Of a stretch of DNA of 64,000 nt, positions 34,901-47,671 are shown in pieces; the first letter of the stretch is position 1, and every line of letters starts with the position of its first letter. The translations under genes and the position numbers were made by a program. The notes below the pieces were generated by a model. The model worked only from the letters and a program-made list of their open reading frames with translations, was not told the origin of the DNA and searched no databases. The stretch comes from Turritopsis dohrnii (lineage: Eukaryota > Cnidaria > Hydrozoa > Anthoathecata > Oceaniidae), in contig BQMF02000067.1 of assembly GCA_027922465.2 (NCBI GenBank), forward strand, positions 25,001 through 89,000, written 5' to 3'.

Positions 34901-36575
34901 AGTTCCACCAGTCAAACGTACTATCTAGAAAGATAAAAGATCTGTTTTGTCGAGATGATTAATGAATGTTTTTGCTTCTAAAAGATATGCTTTACCAACC
35001 GTTATTGGTTTCAGTATAAATACAAATTTGTTGAAATTTACCTGATTAGACTGGCCAAGAATTGGATAAAGATCCAACAGATCTGGGATTAGGATAAGCT
35101 GTTCTACTAGCAGTTTTCTCCTCTCAGGGAAAGTAATGTCCATGGCAGTATCAATTTCTGCCGTATTATTAATGGTCACTTGTTGACTGAATGTCAATAA
35201 ACGTTGCCTGTGTGCTTCGATAGTGGCATCTTCTTCTCCTTCAAGCCTGGGAGGAAGAAAACAACTGACACCCCACATGTTCTTTGCTCTTTCAACAGGT
35301 TCTGTTGTGTCTTCATGTTTTCTTTTTAAATTGGTGATGCCAAGTCTATTCCGAATACGCCTTCTGTTGTTTTTGAAGTACGTACGAATTTCTTTTTTCC
35401 AGAAGTTCTAAATTGTGAAAGTAAAAATAATTGACTAATCTGTGATCAACAGAAACATCTTGCTGAATTTGGCTTACCACATAACTTTCACTGACTATTA
35501 AAGTTAAATCACAAAAAATTTGCTGTATATCAATACCAAAATCCAAAAGATTTTCAAGCAAAATTGAAATAATAATACTTACCACAGCATCACAGTCTCG
35601 AGTAAACCCATTTTTAAGATGGGGCCATCTGAATAACATTGCATTAGACATATCATCATACTGACTTGGTAATGGTGAGCTAAATAGCAAAAATAACAAG
35701 TAATAAATCATTTTGTGAAGTGTGAAATTCTAATTCAATGGATTATGTAATACTTACTAATTTTCTACATATTTATCGCATTCATTATAGAGTCCTGCCA
35801 GGAATTGCGATTTCACAGATTTCTCCAATCCTTGCCCTGATTCCAAACAATTTAATACATAGTTAGACACCATATCATCTCGAATTAAAAATGGATGCGG
35901 CCATGCCAATTTGGAGTTAGTTTTTGCATAGGCAATTTCCTCCAACACACCTTCATTGCCACACAGCGATGAGCTATTAAAATGTATATAATTTACAATT
36001 TCTACACAGCTACTGATATGGTGACATTACATGCACATACTACAAGTTTTAAATAATTTACTAATTAATTTTAAAATGTAAAAGCTAATACACTTTCAAA
36101 TTTCCATGATCAATTTCAATAACACTGAAATTTTAGATTCAATGTCTCAGAAACATGGCTGTTCTCTCCAGATTTCTCCTATTTATTTTTCCAAACACAC
36201 ACACAAAATCACAATCACATTAAAAACAATGGATTCAATTGGAACCAAAAACATTTTTGAAAAATGATCATTGAAAAGCATTTCAGCTCTAACAAACCTA
36301 AAAAAGAAAATGAGATAGTAATACCTATTCGGGAACAATAAAACATCATCGACTATAATTTTCAATTTTCTTTCAACAGTGATATCTTCTGCTGGTGTAG
36401 AAATATCACACCACACAGAATTAGCCTCATCAAAAATCTGCATTCTAAAATTTTCTTTTTGAAAACCTGGACAAGAGCCAAATATTTTAATAACTTTAGG
36501 AATTAATTCATTGAGATCCTTCACTTTCACATTTCTTATAAAATTTCTGTACGATACATTGAATATGTAATCCAT
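31970..36575 (-). CDS. Accessory protein of the CACTA-like element, multi-exon
   Basis: Exon blocks on the minus strand: 36575-36325 (ATG after a TTTTAG acceptor; VWCDISTPAEDITVERKLK), about 35,972-35,757 (LAWPHPFLIRDDMVSNYV), about 35,680-35,583 (QYDDMSNAMLFRWPHLKNGF), about 35,413-35,043 (NMWGVSCFLPPRLEGEED), and a last block ending at 31970 (YPAKLRGTLTFIQKDLLQI). Internal borders are approximate. It resembles the second protein of abundant fish and cnidarian transposons often labelled as SAM-domain-containing, but no SAM motif is clear to me. A Helitron (32350-34009) is inserted about 5 bp from the acceptor of the last block, and a MITE lies in an intron. Function in transposition is unknown. 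Confidence 0.55.
32350..34009 (+). mobile_element. Helitron family 1, copy 5 (1,660 bp, diverged)
   Basis: It starts TCTACTTATAATAATCCGC after A, ends CAGTAAAAAGTTTTTACACGGGATACTAG, and is followed by T. The 3' hairpin is intact. It retains TGCTCCTCCGTTTTGTTATT and a broken version of small ORF A, but is otherwise diverged from the 2.3-2.4-kb copies. An internal near-duplication (TTTGACTGTTTGGTAGGCTG, about 32,820 and 33,205) is present. Confidence 0.85.
34187..34660. mobile_element. MITE with TTACACGTTTTTTTTT TIRs
   Basis: TTACACG plus a T-run and ATAAGAAA at the left is matched by TTTCTTATAAAA, an A-run and CGTGTAA at the right (34,660). Internal AACCTTAAGAAAAT motifs repeat in both halves. 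No coding capacity. Its superfamily is unclear; the duplication may be TTA or TA. Confidence 0.72.
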
Positions 36576-36799
36576 CCTAAAAAAAAAGAAAAAAGAAAAT
36601 AAGTACAAATAAGAGATAAATAAATTGCATAAAACCTCTGTGAAAACTGAGAGAAATATCAAAACAGAAAACTTTTGGAATGATAAGCTCTCATACAAGA
36701 TTACTAGTGGTACAGTTTAATTGTTCTTAGCCTTTATTTCAGCGTGTGAAAATTAAGTTACTGTGCAGGGTAAAAGCAACAATAGAACTCACAAAATTG

Positions 36800-39304
36800 C
36801 TAAAAAACAGGTTCATGAACATAGTATCTTAATGGCACATATAGTTTTCTGGAAACCTTGTAAATACCCAGTGGATGATTATCAAATAAATCAGTTATCT
36901 TTGTAAGACAAAGTTCAAAGCTTTCTACCACAACATATGCATGGTAGTGAGCACTAAACTGAACAGTAAACAGTTTGTTACATAGCAAGTAAGGGCCATC
37001 ATGTAAATAATATACTGACTCAATTTTACCAAACACATAATCATCATCAACAAAACCAAGTATCACTGCAACACCATTTTTGTACCGTTGACCATTGAAG
37101 GTTACACCCTTTGATTTTGACAGCACAGTAATACCATCAGGCAACACTGCTAATAGCAATCTTTGGACATCATCATTTTCCTCTAAGTATATATTTACTT
37201 CACTGGAGGAAACAGGTGTAACTGGCTTTTCAAGGTAGTTATCCTGCTTGTACCAGAGGTACATATACATTTGATGGTGAGTTGCAATACTCTTATGCAG
37301 ATTTACATAGTTTTTGGAGTTAGATACAACATTCTTACAAAAACCATTTTTTGCTTCAAATCTAAGGGTTTTCACCAATGGTCCATATTTTCTAATCATG
37401 TCTGGATAGTGAAAAATAAAATGCCCTTTTGGCTTCAATGCTGAATCTGGAAAAACTGCACAGTAATCAGAATAAAATTCTTTAATCATGATGTCTAAGT
37501 GAAACAAATCTACTTCCTTAAATGATTGTGCACAGATACGATCTACTATGTCCAATAACTGAATGAAAACATCCCAAACTTTGTCACCTTCCTCTATAAA
37601 AGAACCCATCATAAGTGGAAACAACCGCAGGAAATTCCACATTTCACAAGCAGTTAGTTTCACTTTAAATTGTGACAATGCTTTATCCTTTAAATATTGT
37701 GGTTTATTGGCTTTATCCACATCTGAATAGTCAAATGATGATATTGCATTATTGATATCATTGACTGTGAATATTTTTGTGGATACAAAATGGACAATAA
37801 TATTAGTCATAAAATCAACACAAAATCCTTCAAATAGATCATGTGCAGGATCTGGCGGTAAACCATCAATCACATGAAAATATTTAAGACTATTTAGACA
37901 AGATGACTGTTTCACACCATATAATTTTAGTAATGACTGATTTGTAGATACTAATCTAGCCTGGCGCTCATATGCCTAAACAGTTCTCATTTGAAATTCA
38001 TAAAAATTTTTATCTTTGTACACACTCATCCTTATATTACAGAATCTACAAAATCTATCAACACTACTGAAGTTTTCATAAAAACAACCCAGTGCATGTG
38101 CTGCTAGATTGTCTGCAACAATCATTGACAGTGTACCATAAAATATATGAGACCATCCTGGCAGATTTACTTCAATACCTTCACTTTCAAGGATTTTAAT
38201 ATCACTGAGAAACCTGTTTAACAAAACACTATGACCATATCTGCCAACATTGGCAGACTGGGTAACAGCAACAAGATGTATATCTTTTAACTGCGACCTA
38301 TGCCATGCAGGTAAATTGCCTATTGTAAAGTAAAATGCACAAACCTTATATTTTGCTGTTTTGTTACCTAGTGCGTTGACACACTGAAAGTCATCATTAT
38401 AAAGTATGATCTGAATAGCTGTTTTATCACTGGAAAATAGTTCATTTGTTAAAAAAGAAGTCCCATCATTGAAGTTAGTTAAAACTTCATCAGCCTTTGG
38501 CTTTGAGTTCACTACTTCAGCATAAACATCACTCTTACTGAGTAGTAGCGATAAGGTTTTCAATATTGGTATATAGTAAAGGTGATCAAATTTATGGGTC
38601 ATATCATTGTATCCCAAATTTGATTCTTCTGGGGCAATGTAAGTTTTCTTTTTTTCAATATAATAGTCAAGGGACTTACCACTAGAAAACCTCAAAAAAC
38701 TGCGAGAAAATAAACTATCACAATGCAATATAGCCTTAGATTCATAGTCCAAAGATAAATCTGGGTTATTCTTTATTAACGACTTATTGAACTCTGAAAC
38801 GTGGCTAGTTCTATCCATGTCAAGTATATGTTTAACTTTCTCCGAAATCACTTTCAGAGCAGCTTGAGTAACATGATACTTTTCCCTCAGCTCTAGCAGA
38901 AAATCTGCAACTACATCATCATGATCAATATCATTGTCAGCATGGCATTCATTTGAATAAGTCTCATTATCATCCATGCCTTCATTATCATTGAAGTTAT
39001 TAGCCTCATAATCTTCACCTTCAAAAGCCCTATTATTAACAGTAGAAACTGAAAAGGGTTTTTCTCTATTTGTTTGGCGTATGTTAAAATGCTTATCATA
39101 AAACCAGACATGCTTAATCTTAATATGGTTCTTTAATGACCGCAAAGAAGTAAATTTTGTAGGACAATTTGAAATTCCACAGTTAAAGTTAAAGCCAGCT
39201 TGAAGTGAATGTTTGTCCCACGTATGCTGCAAGTACTTAGGGAAATTAGCGATTTGAAAAGGACAATGATTACATAAAAACCGTTCATGCAAAAGTCCAG
39301 CCAT
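36800..39304 (-). pseudogene. Zinc-finger DDE transposase of CACTA (CMC) type with one in-frame stop
   Basis: A continuous frame of 834 codons is broken only by TAG at 37978-37976. The N-terminus has paired C2H2-like fingers (CNHCPFQIAN..H, CGISNCPTKF..H). Later come the candidate first catalytic acid in IILYNDDFQCVN, the second in VADNLAAHALGC, CRFC, HFIFH and an RFEAKN glutamate. This is the [C/D](2)H plan shared by CMC and related superfamilies. Close relatives are widespread in fish genomes as uncharacterised proteins. The stop could be a real inactivating mutation or a sequencing error; everything else looks intact. The start is the first ATG before the fingers. Confidence 0.8.
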
Positions 39305-40186
39305 TCTCTCTTGAAAAAAAGCATCAGTACAAAAATATAACCATACCTACTTATCGATTTCTCTTGCTCTGATTGCTCTTGCTTCGTCCAAACAACTTTC
39401 GAACGATATTCCCGCCACAAAAAAGATGAGATGTTATAATTGGTTCAAATACTTCTCCATCATTGGGGATTTTCAAATATACAGATCATTAGCTTACTCT
39501 CCGTCATTGAGATTTTTCAAAGTACTTTATTTTACTTCAAAATTGAATCCGTCTACAGGTTTGGTCTACAGGTTTGGTCTACTGGTTTGACATCTTCGAA
39601 GAGTAGTTTGTTACAATAATTAGAAAAAAAACATCTTTTTATAGAAATTACTCTTTCGTATAAAATATTTCGTCGCAATATTTCAAAAGCCTATTGACGC
39701 TTTCTTCATCAATCGTTGAATGCTAACTCTCGTTTGCACTGGAGTGGTTTCCTGATTGGTTTGACGTTTTTGACGTCAGTTGTGAGTAGATTTACGTCAG
39801 TAGTGATGCTAACAGAGGCTTCCAGAATTTTGTGGAAACGTTATGTCCATAGCCTTGATTGCAGGGGCGGATCCAGGGTTAGGCAACTTAGGCAAATGCC
39901 TAACCCAAAATCAGTTAAATAATGTTTTTCATAAGATTGTATGAAAAAGGTATTGTATTACAATAATCAGAAAATAATCGAAAATATCAAGATTCCCGCA
40001 TCCAATCCGCCCGATCCTTTCTTTCCCAAATAGGATTATTATTCTCTCGGCGAGGTGCGGCGCGCGCCATGATGTTAAAAATTAATGTTTTTTACAGCTT
40101 GAGTTTATAGGTAGTGATCTCTGCCCCGAGAACGCCTTCTCATAGTCACATTGACAACACAGACTAGTGCCTAACGCTCACCTTAG

Positions 40187-40350
40187 GCGAAGAAAATTTG
40201 CCTAAGGAGCCCCGGGTTTACACACTTTAATGAATGAACTGGAAGAAAATTTGCCTAAGGAGCCATGGGTTTACACACTTTAAATGAATGAACCAGAAGA
40301 AAATTTGCCTAAGGTACAACCATGGGTTTACACACTTTATTGAATGAATG
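40187..40350 (+). repeat. Three ~64-bp tandem repeats inside the hAT-like element
   Basis: The unit GAAGAAAATTTGCCTAAGG followed by GGGTTTACACACTTTA and GAATGAA occurs three times. It reuses the TTTGCCTAA motif of the element's subterminal sequence. Confidence 0.85.
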
Positions 40351-41447
40351 GTCACCAAATCTGCACAAAACGACCGTGGGGGACCTTCGAATTAGACCCA
40401 GTTCAACATGGATTCGCTAGAAAACATCGTTGCAGCTTTTGATAGCAATAATGAAGTATTAATTAGGAAATTTTGAATTCACTTAATACATCTGTTGAAA
40501 ACTGACTTCAAAATCTAGGAAAAGCATTTTTTTTCGAGTTATGTCTCTTCTTTTGCTTTTGCGAAATGAAAACATTGTGGCTGCTTTAAAGCAAGTGTTT
40601 TATTATTTTATGTAATGTAAATGATTAGCATGGATTATTAGCACCTTAATTCGTTGACAGTTAATTACTAGCTCAGCTATGTATAATAAGTTTGTTTGTG
40701 TCAACTGAACCGAAGCCTATAGATGAGTTTCTAAGTGACGTGATGTTTATAAACATTAGTGTTTTTTGCTCGATAATTGCTGTGAGTTTCAACATAAATC
40801 TTAATAGATCAAGTCAATTTCCTACCAATATGCACATGCATCTTGGTTGGCAATTAGATGCTCTCTGCACACTGTAGGTTAAACCGGTTCTCAGGAGGCG
40901 TTTTTAAGACAAGCAAAATTAATAAAAATAATACTCATTAGCACTCGAAATCTATTTTTGTGAAGTTTATTAAATTTTTAGTTTAAACAGATCTTTAACT
41001 GGTAATTAACATCAGGAACTCATCTATTCTTTATTGATTAATGATGTATATAAATATTTTTGGTAACTGTTTCTGTTAACCAAAAATGCATCTGTAAATG
41101 TTATGAAATTACGTTTGAATGACTGAGTTTATAATACACAAAGTCATTGTTATTTTTCTGAGTTGTTTTGCGTAGGCAGCTGCATGGTTTTTTTAGCACC
41201 AGTATCTCTACCTGGTAACTTATTTGTACAGTTCAGTATAATTTTTCTTGGTTCGAGATGACTGTCTGGTTTTGAATTAAAGAACTTTAAAAGGATCCTG
41301 TGTCCAAAATGATATGAACCAATATGATAGAGATCAAAAAGCCTCTTGTTAGTATTACTTACTTACAGTTTCTGAGATATATATGTATATTTAATTTTCG
41401 AAATCTTACATTCACTTTATGAAATGCATATTTTATGATGTATATAA

Positions 41448-41627
41448 CAGTGGTGGATCTAGAGGTATGTCGAAATTTGTGTAGGAGAGCATTAACATAA
41501 TTTGTGAATTCAATTTATATTACCAATGGCATTGGTAATAATGGGATTATTTGGACGCTTTTCTTTTATGGTTAGATTGCTAACACTCTCCTACACAAAT
41601 TTCGACATACCTCTGGATCCTCCACTG
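41448..41627. mobile_element. 180-bp hAT-like MITE, duplication TATAA
   Basis: It starts CAGTGGTGGATCTAGAGG and ends CCTCTGGATCCTCCACTG, with long near-perfect inverted arms (ATGTCGAAATTTGTGTAGGA). TATAA lies at 41443-41447 and 41628-41632. It is nested in the larger hAT-like element. Confidence 0.92.
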
Positions 41628-43779
41628 TATAATAAGATAGTGTATAGTTTAAACTTCTCATCGCAAGTTATCATTAATACTATATCTTTTTAATTTACTA
41701 TAGAGAGAAAGGGTGTGAGTGATAAGAAAATGAAGTTATAATTATATTGAGAGTTTATACACATATATAAACAAAGAATAAAAATCTTATTCTTATACAT
41801 AATTATACATCTTTTGAAAAAGGTAATTACATGTTTTAGTTTGACTTCTTGTTTCCTATGCTACATTAAATTCTGGAAAAAATGTTGTAGCTCTTATTTA
41901 AGAGGAAGCAGTACATAATTTATCTGTTGTTGTGTAGTTTTATATATAGGTTCTTGGACTTGTCTCAGGGATTTCTGGAAACACCATCTTTTACTATATT
42001 GTGGTTGACATTAATTATTTAACCATGGATCATTTTTAGAGTAGGGTATACTATTTGATTTAATGAACGCCTAGTGCAAAAATCTGCTTTTACTTTGCTG
42101 CCGGATAATGATCAAGGAGCTTGTCTGTAACTTTGATTTTGGTCATTTTACTCTATTTCTTAACATAATTTCTTTTCTTTTCTTTCTATCTGGCCATCTT
42201 GACCAGTACATAAATGAAATATCATGTATTTATCTGAGTGCTCCAATCTATCATGGTATAGGTGATAGAAAATTTATTTATTTGATTCATTACAAGTATG
42301 TTTTCATTTGATGGATTCTTCCTGTTCATGTACAAGCAATCAAGAAAATGAAGAAGATAACAGATGAATTTATTGGTTATTTACTTAACCTCCAATCTGG
42401 CAGAAAATATTATTTTGGCCTACATAACGTAGTTCAATACATTCCATTCATACTCAATTAGTTTTCTTTTGTTTATTTCCCTTATTCCATTAGTGCAACA
42501 ATACAGGCTTGCATTATAACACTCCTTACGTTAGGACGAATGAATTCGAGTTTATATTTTTTATTTCGAAAAGTATGTATTAGATTGGGCGTAAACTGGC
42601 GTAAATTTCATCGATTGCGCCCTTATGTGTGTTTGGCAAAAAAAATTTGCCTAACCCTTAAAAAATCCTAGATCCGCCCCTGGATTGATATCTGTTGTGG
42701 AGGTTTTATGGTATTGAATTTCCAGAGCTTCTCGCGCGCGCTTTTCTCGGGAATCTTCGGGCTTCGACTTTCCGTCTACTGATTATTTTTAAAATGATTG
42801 ACTAATTGTTATTTAATTGTCGTAAAGTTTAACTCACATGGAGAAAAAAATTTATAAACATTTCTTTAAAAACTGATTTGAATTTGGCGTGTTTTTTCTG
42901 CATCAGTTCTTATTAAAAACACACTGGAACTATTTCCATTGATGATGAATTTGACTACGGGGACTATATTTCTATTTAACTCGCTGTGTATCACCTTTTC
43001 TTTTATTTAAAAACCATTTAAACTCATCCATTCAATGTGTAATGTATTCCAAGCTTTAGGAGCAAATACATCACCTTTATATAATTCTGTCCGTGTACGT
43101 ACACTCTTTTGAGGTGTAAATTGACGCTGTTGATATAAAATATTTGGTAATACCCATTTAAACCCGCTTGAGGTGTAAATTTATACCCTTATACAGAGTA
43201 TATATTTACTTGTCGGGTGTTTATTAACACCCTGCAGTGTATATTAAAAAAATGAATTTTTACCCCCCTATTTGAGTGTGAATTTACTCCCATATAGTGT
43301 AAATCTAATCATACACCCCAAAAGGTGAAAATTTACACTGCACAAATTCACGGTCGTTCAACGCTAGCCGAAACTCGGAAATTAATTATGCACATGCGCA
43401 GTTCAACACGTCTTGCATAATGCTCTTGGCGACATAATTTAGCGCTGGCCATATAGACCCCAGTGACTCAAAACACTTCTAAATCGAGATTACAGGTTTT
43501 ATACCTAGTAACATTTAATTTTAGTAGTTGAAAGAATGACCAAGGATAAACAAACTATAAGTTTTTTAATGTTTTTGAATCAGGATCATCTCTAAACAAG
43601 CGAACATCGCTAAGGAGAAGATTCTGAAAAACTGGTTCATTTCAGGATACTGAAAACCGATATAATCGAATTTTCCCAGCAAAACCAAAACAAGCCCTTG
43701 GATCCTTATAGTCTTGCCTTCTAAAAAACCTATATCATCTTTTCCAATCATTTTTTTAACAAACAGTTTCAGACGCATT

Positions 43780-43781
<2 letters not shown>

Positions 43782-43810
<29 letters not shown>
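43782..43810 (+). repeat. Poly-G run of 29 bases upstream of the RAG1-like gene
   Basis: An uninterrupted G29 sits 29 bp before the ATG at 43840. It could form a G-quadruplex or act as a promoter element, or its length may be an assembly artefact. Confidence 0.9.
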
Positions 43811-43839
43811 TACTCATCGCCTTTCTCTCAAGATCTATC

Positions 43840-46800
43840 ATGGCTGAACAGCATTTAAAAAACTTACAAACATTATGTAGAATATGTGGAGAAAACCTTC
43901 ATAAAGACTCTATACCCATTTCTTCACTTATTAATAACATTAAAGCTGTATTTTTCACCGATGTCAGTGCTGATAACTCAACCATCCATCCAAACAAAGT
44001 CTGTCAAAAATGTTATCAGACTATCAGAAATGTGGAAATAAGATCTACCACAACATCCTTAAAAATTAAACCATGGGAGGCTCATAGTGAAACATGCACA
44101 ATTTGTAACAAGAAGGGAGGGAGAAAAAGAAAAAAGAAAAGCCCAGGAAGACCTAAAATAAACAACAATAAAATATGGAAAAGACAACACATAAAAACTT
44201 TAATAAACACTGTAGCAAAAGAAAAATCAATTGATGTAAATGACATAGAAATTTGCGAAAATCTCAACAGCCACTTAGATCTTTGCAGATGCTGTTCATG
44301 TAAGAAATTTGTGGTTCAACCGGTGGTTCTTAGTTGTCGGCATTCGTACTGCTTGTATTGCATTGTTCCATCACTAGAGGGAAAATCGTTCGAAAACACA
44401 GTTTGTAAAATGTGTTCCAAAGCTATTTATCCAGGGGATGTTGAATACGCACACCATGTTGTCGAAATGATTGAATGCATTACAATACCATGTGAAAAAA
44501 ATTGTGGAGAAACATTTAAAATTTCTGAAAAAGGAAAAAAGATCCATCATGAACAGAATTGCAATGGTCCGCAACCAAAAGAAAACTCCACCGACATAGT
44601 TAATCAAATTTTTTCGATTCAACCAACAGATTCATTGACCCGAAATATGGAAGATGCTGCACTCCATGTTTTAAAGCACAAACTGGCAAATGCAACATCA
44701 AACATCATTGAGTTTCCTTCTAGGGGACCAAGGGTAAATGTTACATATATGATACAATCTTCTATCAGGAGAAATTTTCAATGAAGTGAATAATCAAATT
44801 AAATGAACTTTTCATGTTATTTCTTCGTGTTAGGAAATAAAAGCTTATAGCTTTCCATTGTTTAAGTAAATTTTGAAAATTTCTTCTTCAAAAAGGCAAA
44901 TGATATTTTTATATATATATTTGTATATATAATATCTATTTCCCTTTTCCTAGCCGCATTGCTTCACATCTATAAAAAAGCCTGTAAAAGATAGTGATAG
45001 TGTCTGTCAAAGAACACTAAAAACAAGGGCAAAAAATATGTTGGACACACTTGCCTTAACGGCTGGAGCCTCAGGTTCTGCACAAACATTGCAAAGTGCT
45101 GAGTTAGTGAAACTATTTGACAAGGAAGAAAGAAGAGAAATAATCGCAAAATCAAACATTGGATTCGTTGAAATAAGTGCTGAAGATATGGTTGCTCTCA
45201 AGGCTGATATGGGTGTTCCATGGGAAAAAATTAAAACAATGGCACGGTAAGAAACAAGACTCACAAGCATAATAATGGAAATAAAAACATTACGTAAAAA
45301 TACTTTTCTTTTTCAGATGGTTGAAAACTTTCGATATTAAAGCAGCATCAAATGCTAAACAAAGACAAACTGCAAGTGCTTGGGCTGGTGATGACATTAT
45401 AGTTGAGAGCACGCCATTCACTTTTGAAGTGAAAAATCACAAACAAAATTATGAAATTAAGCTAGCTCCCTGGGGATATGTAAAAAATCTACACGATAAC
45501 ATAATGAAAAGGCTTGACTGTTTGAGCAAGTAAGTTGAGAATATTCTATTTCATAAAAAATATATAATATGCATTCATACATAACTTGAACCAGGATTTT
45601 TCTCCTAGAAAGAATAAGCATCTCAAGTTTACAATTATTTTCAGGAATGATTTACTCATTGAAGGAAAAACCTATGACAATGAAATTCATATAAAAATTG
45701 GGGGTGATCACGGTGGTGGTTCATTCAAGATGGCATATCAAATCGCTAATGTGAATAAGCCTAACAGCAAAGCCAATACAACAGTTTTTAGTATGTTTGA
45801 AGCTAAGGATTATGTCACCAACCTGAAAGTTGGGTTGAATCCGTTTTCAGAACAGGTTGATCTACTACAAACTTTGCAATGGGAGTAAGTTATTCACACT
45901 TTCGTGTTATCTTGAATGAATTTCAAATTTGTAACAATAAAATCTTACCTATCTAGAACAGGAAGATACGTTTATTCTTGTATGGTGACTACGCATTTTT
46001 GTGTGCTATATATGGCATAAGTGGAGCAAGTGGTATGTAAACATGTAGGAATTCCTGAATCAATTATATAACAGGTTCATTATAGACATCTTCTTTTACA
46101 GGACGTCATCCTTGTTTATTCTGCCACATCACTAAGTCAGATATGCAGATACCTCATGAAAAATCCACAGAACGTTCCCTAAAAAGTTTACAAGATAATT
46201 ATTGCGCATTCATGGCTGCTGGTGGAGACATCAAAAATGCAAAGGAGTACAATAATGTGATAGATGAACCCATATTCAATATACCACTTGACCAGGTTAA
46301 TTAATTTTGATATTATCTATTAGAATTTAGGTAATGAATTTATGTGCCACTATAATGAAAAGGGAAAAGTTTAAAAAACTGATTATCAGCAGGCCTGATT
46401 TTACATAGCTCAGATTGTGCTTATTTAAGTATTATAAAAATGTGAATTTTAGGTTGCATTACCAGTCTTACATATTTCACTGGGTGTTTACCTGAAAATT
46501 TTCAATCTACTTGAAAGTACTTGTTATTTACTTGACATGAAAATTGCTGGACAATTGGCAATAAACGAAAAAAAGATCAATCAGAAGCAATTTGATGAAT
46601 TTATAGCTACACAGTCACTAATATTAAATCTACAAAATCAAGTAAGTGACTTTGAGGAGACAATCAACTTGGTGCATGATGCAATTACTTTAAATATTTT
46701 AAAACAACCAGAACATACAAATGCTATCATGGACGTATACAAACCTCGATTAAGATATTTGGAAAGCAAAAAGGAGGAGAAGGTATGAAATTTTCTGTAA

Positions 46801-47671
46801 ACTTTTCATCTGAGTTCTTCCACAATATTTATTTTATGTTGTCATAATAGGAACATGAAATTAGAGTATTGATTGACACATGCGAACTAAAACGTACTGC
46901 TGGTCCTTGCGTACAAAAACTTGATGAAATTTTAAAATCATTAAATGTTGAAAGACAAGCTTATCATGGGAAGTCTTTCGTGGGAAATCATGTGCACAAA
47001 ATGTTAAAGGTGAACTGACTTACACTTAACAAGGTCATTTTATAAGCTATTTCAAGCTAACTTTGGAAACTTTTTTTTCAGGTTACCAACATTATCAAGT
47101 TGTGCAATGCAATTCCAATTTTGGTTGTTCAATTGGGTCTGCGAAACACAAACTTACACCAGGAAGCCATAACAATATGCCAAGATTTTAAAAATCTTTT
47201 CAACAAATATGGTCTATGTCATGTGATGCTGAACACAACAGAGAACTTTGATGAGGAAAAAATTGAAACTTTTCGTAAGTATATAATAGTAAAAAGCTCA
47301 AGTTATAGGTATACATTATGCATCATTATGATCAATTGTGTTAAATGTTTACTTTTTTAGGTCAACATATCGAAGAGTTTGTTTCATTTTATCGTGAGAA
47401 ATGGCCAAATGAAACAATAACACCCAAAATGCATATGTTGGAAGACCATGTCATTGATTTTCTAAGAAGAAGGAAGTTAGGACTTGGTGTTTACAGTGAA
47501 CAGGGTGGTGAAAGCATCCACTCCGAATTTAATAATTTAGGGAGGATGTACTGTCACATGCATGGGACATCAAGGTTGCAAAGCATGTTGAAAGAACACC
47601 ATATACGTGTGAATCCTATTGCCAAGAAACGAAAACCAGAAATAAAAAGAAGGAAATTGGCGCCCTACTAG
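43840..47671 (+). CDS. RAG1-like transposase, ten exons, 965 aa, intact
   Basis: Exons: 43840-44733, 44954-45246, 45317-45529, 45645-45884, 45962-46032, 46102-46295, 46453-46782, 46851-47009, 47082-47274, 47361-47671. All borders are GT..AG with matching phases, giving 966 codons with stop. N-terminal LCRICGENLH and IHPNKVCQKC match the RAG1 zinc-binding N-terminus. Residues ~149-195 form a RING (CRCCSCKKF, CRHSYCLYC, CKMC), followed by a RAG1-like C/H finger. Core candidates are D488 (KIGGDHG), D556 (LYGDYAF), C575/C578 (HPCLFC), H887/H892 (HMLEDH) and E913 (SEQGGES). The second D lies 19 residues before CxxC and the two His are 5 apart, exactly as for mouse RAG1 D708/C727/C730 and H937/H942. 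The protein presumably cuts and pastes the surrounding CACTG-ended transposon. The ATG at 43840 was preferred over one upstream of the poly-G run. Confidence 0.88.

Larger units (their letters stand above)
39862..42682. mobile_element. hAT-like element (2.8 kb) with 5-bp duplication GATTG
   Basis: It has ends CAGGGGCGGATCCAGG and (right) CCTAGATCCGCCCCTG, with GATTG outside both (39857-39861, 42683-42687). Subterminal GGCAAATGCCTAACCC matches TTTGCCTAACCC at the other end. No transposase is recognisable inside, so it is non-autonomous. It lies between the two outward-facing genes of the nest. Confidence 0.9.
31290..43345 (-). mobile_element. CACTA-like (CMC) transposon, ~12 kb, inserted in the RAG1-like TIR
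   Basis: Left end CTTTGCGGTGTAAATTTACA and right end (reversed) TTGTGCAGTGTAAATTTTC are imperfect inverted repeats. The flanking repeat is AT or AAT (31287-31289, 43345-43347). Both subterminal regions contain many GTGTAAATTTACACC palindromes. It encodes, on the minus strand, a zinc-finger DDE transposase with a CACTA-type C/D(2)H arrangement and a second multi-exon protein. It is further invaded by a Helitron, a MITE and an hAT element. Assignment to CMC/EnSpm rests on domain architecture and resemblance to widespread animal families; the ends do not read CACTA. Confidence 0.78.
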
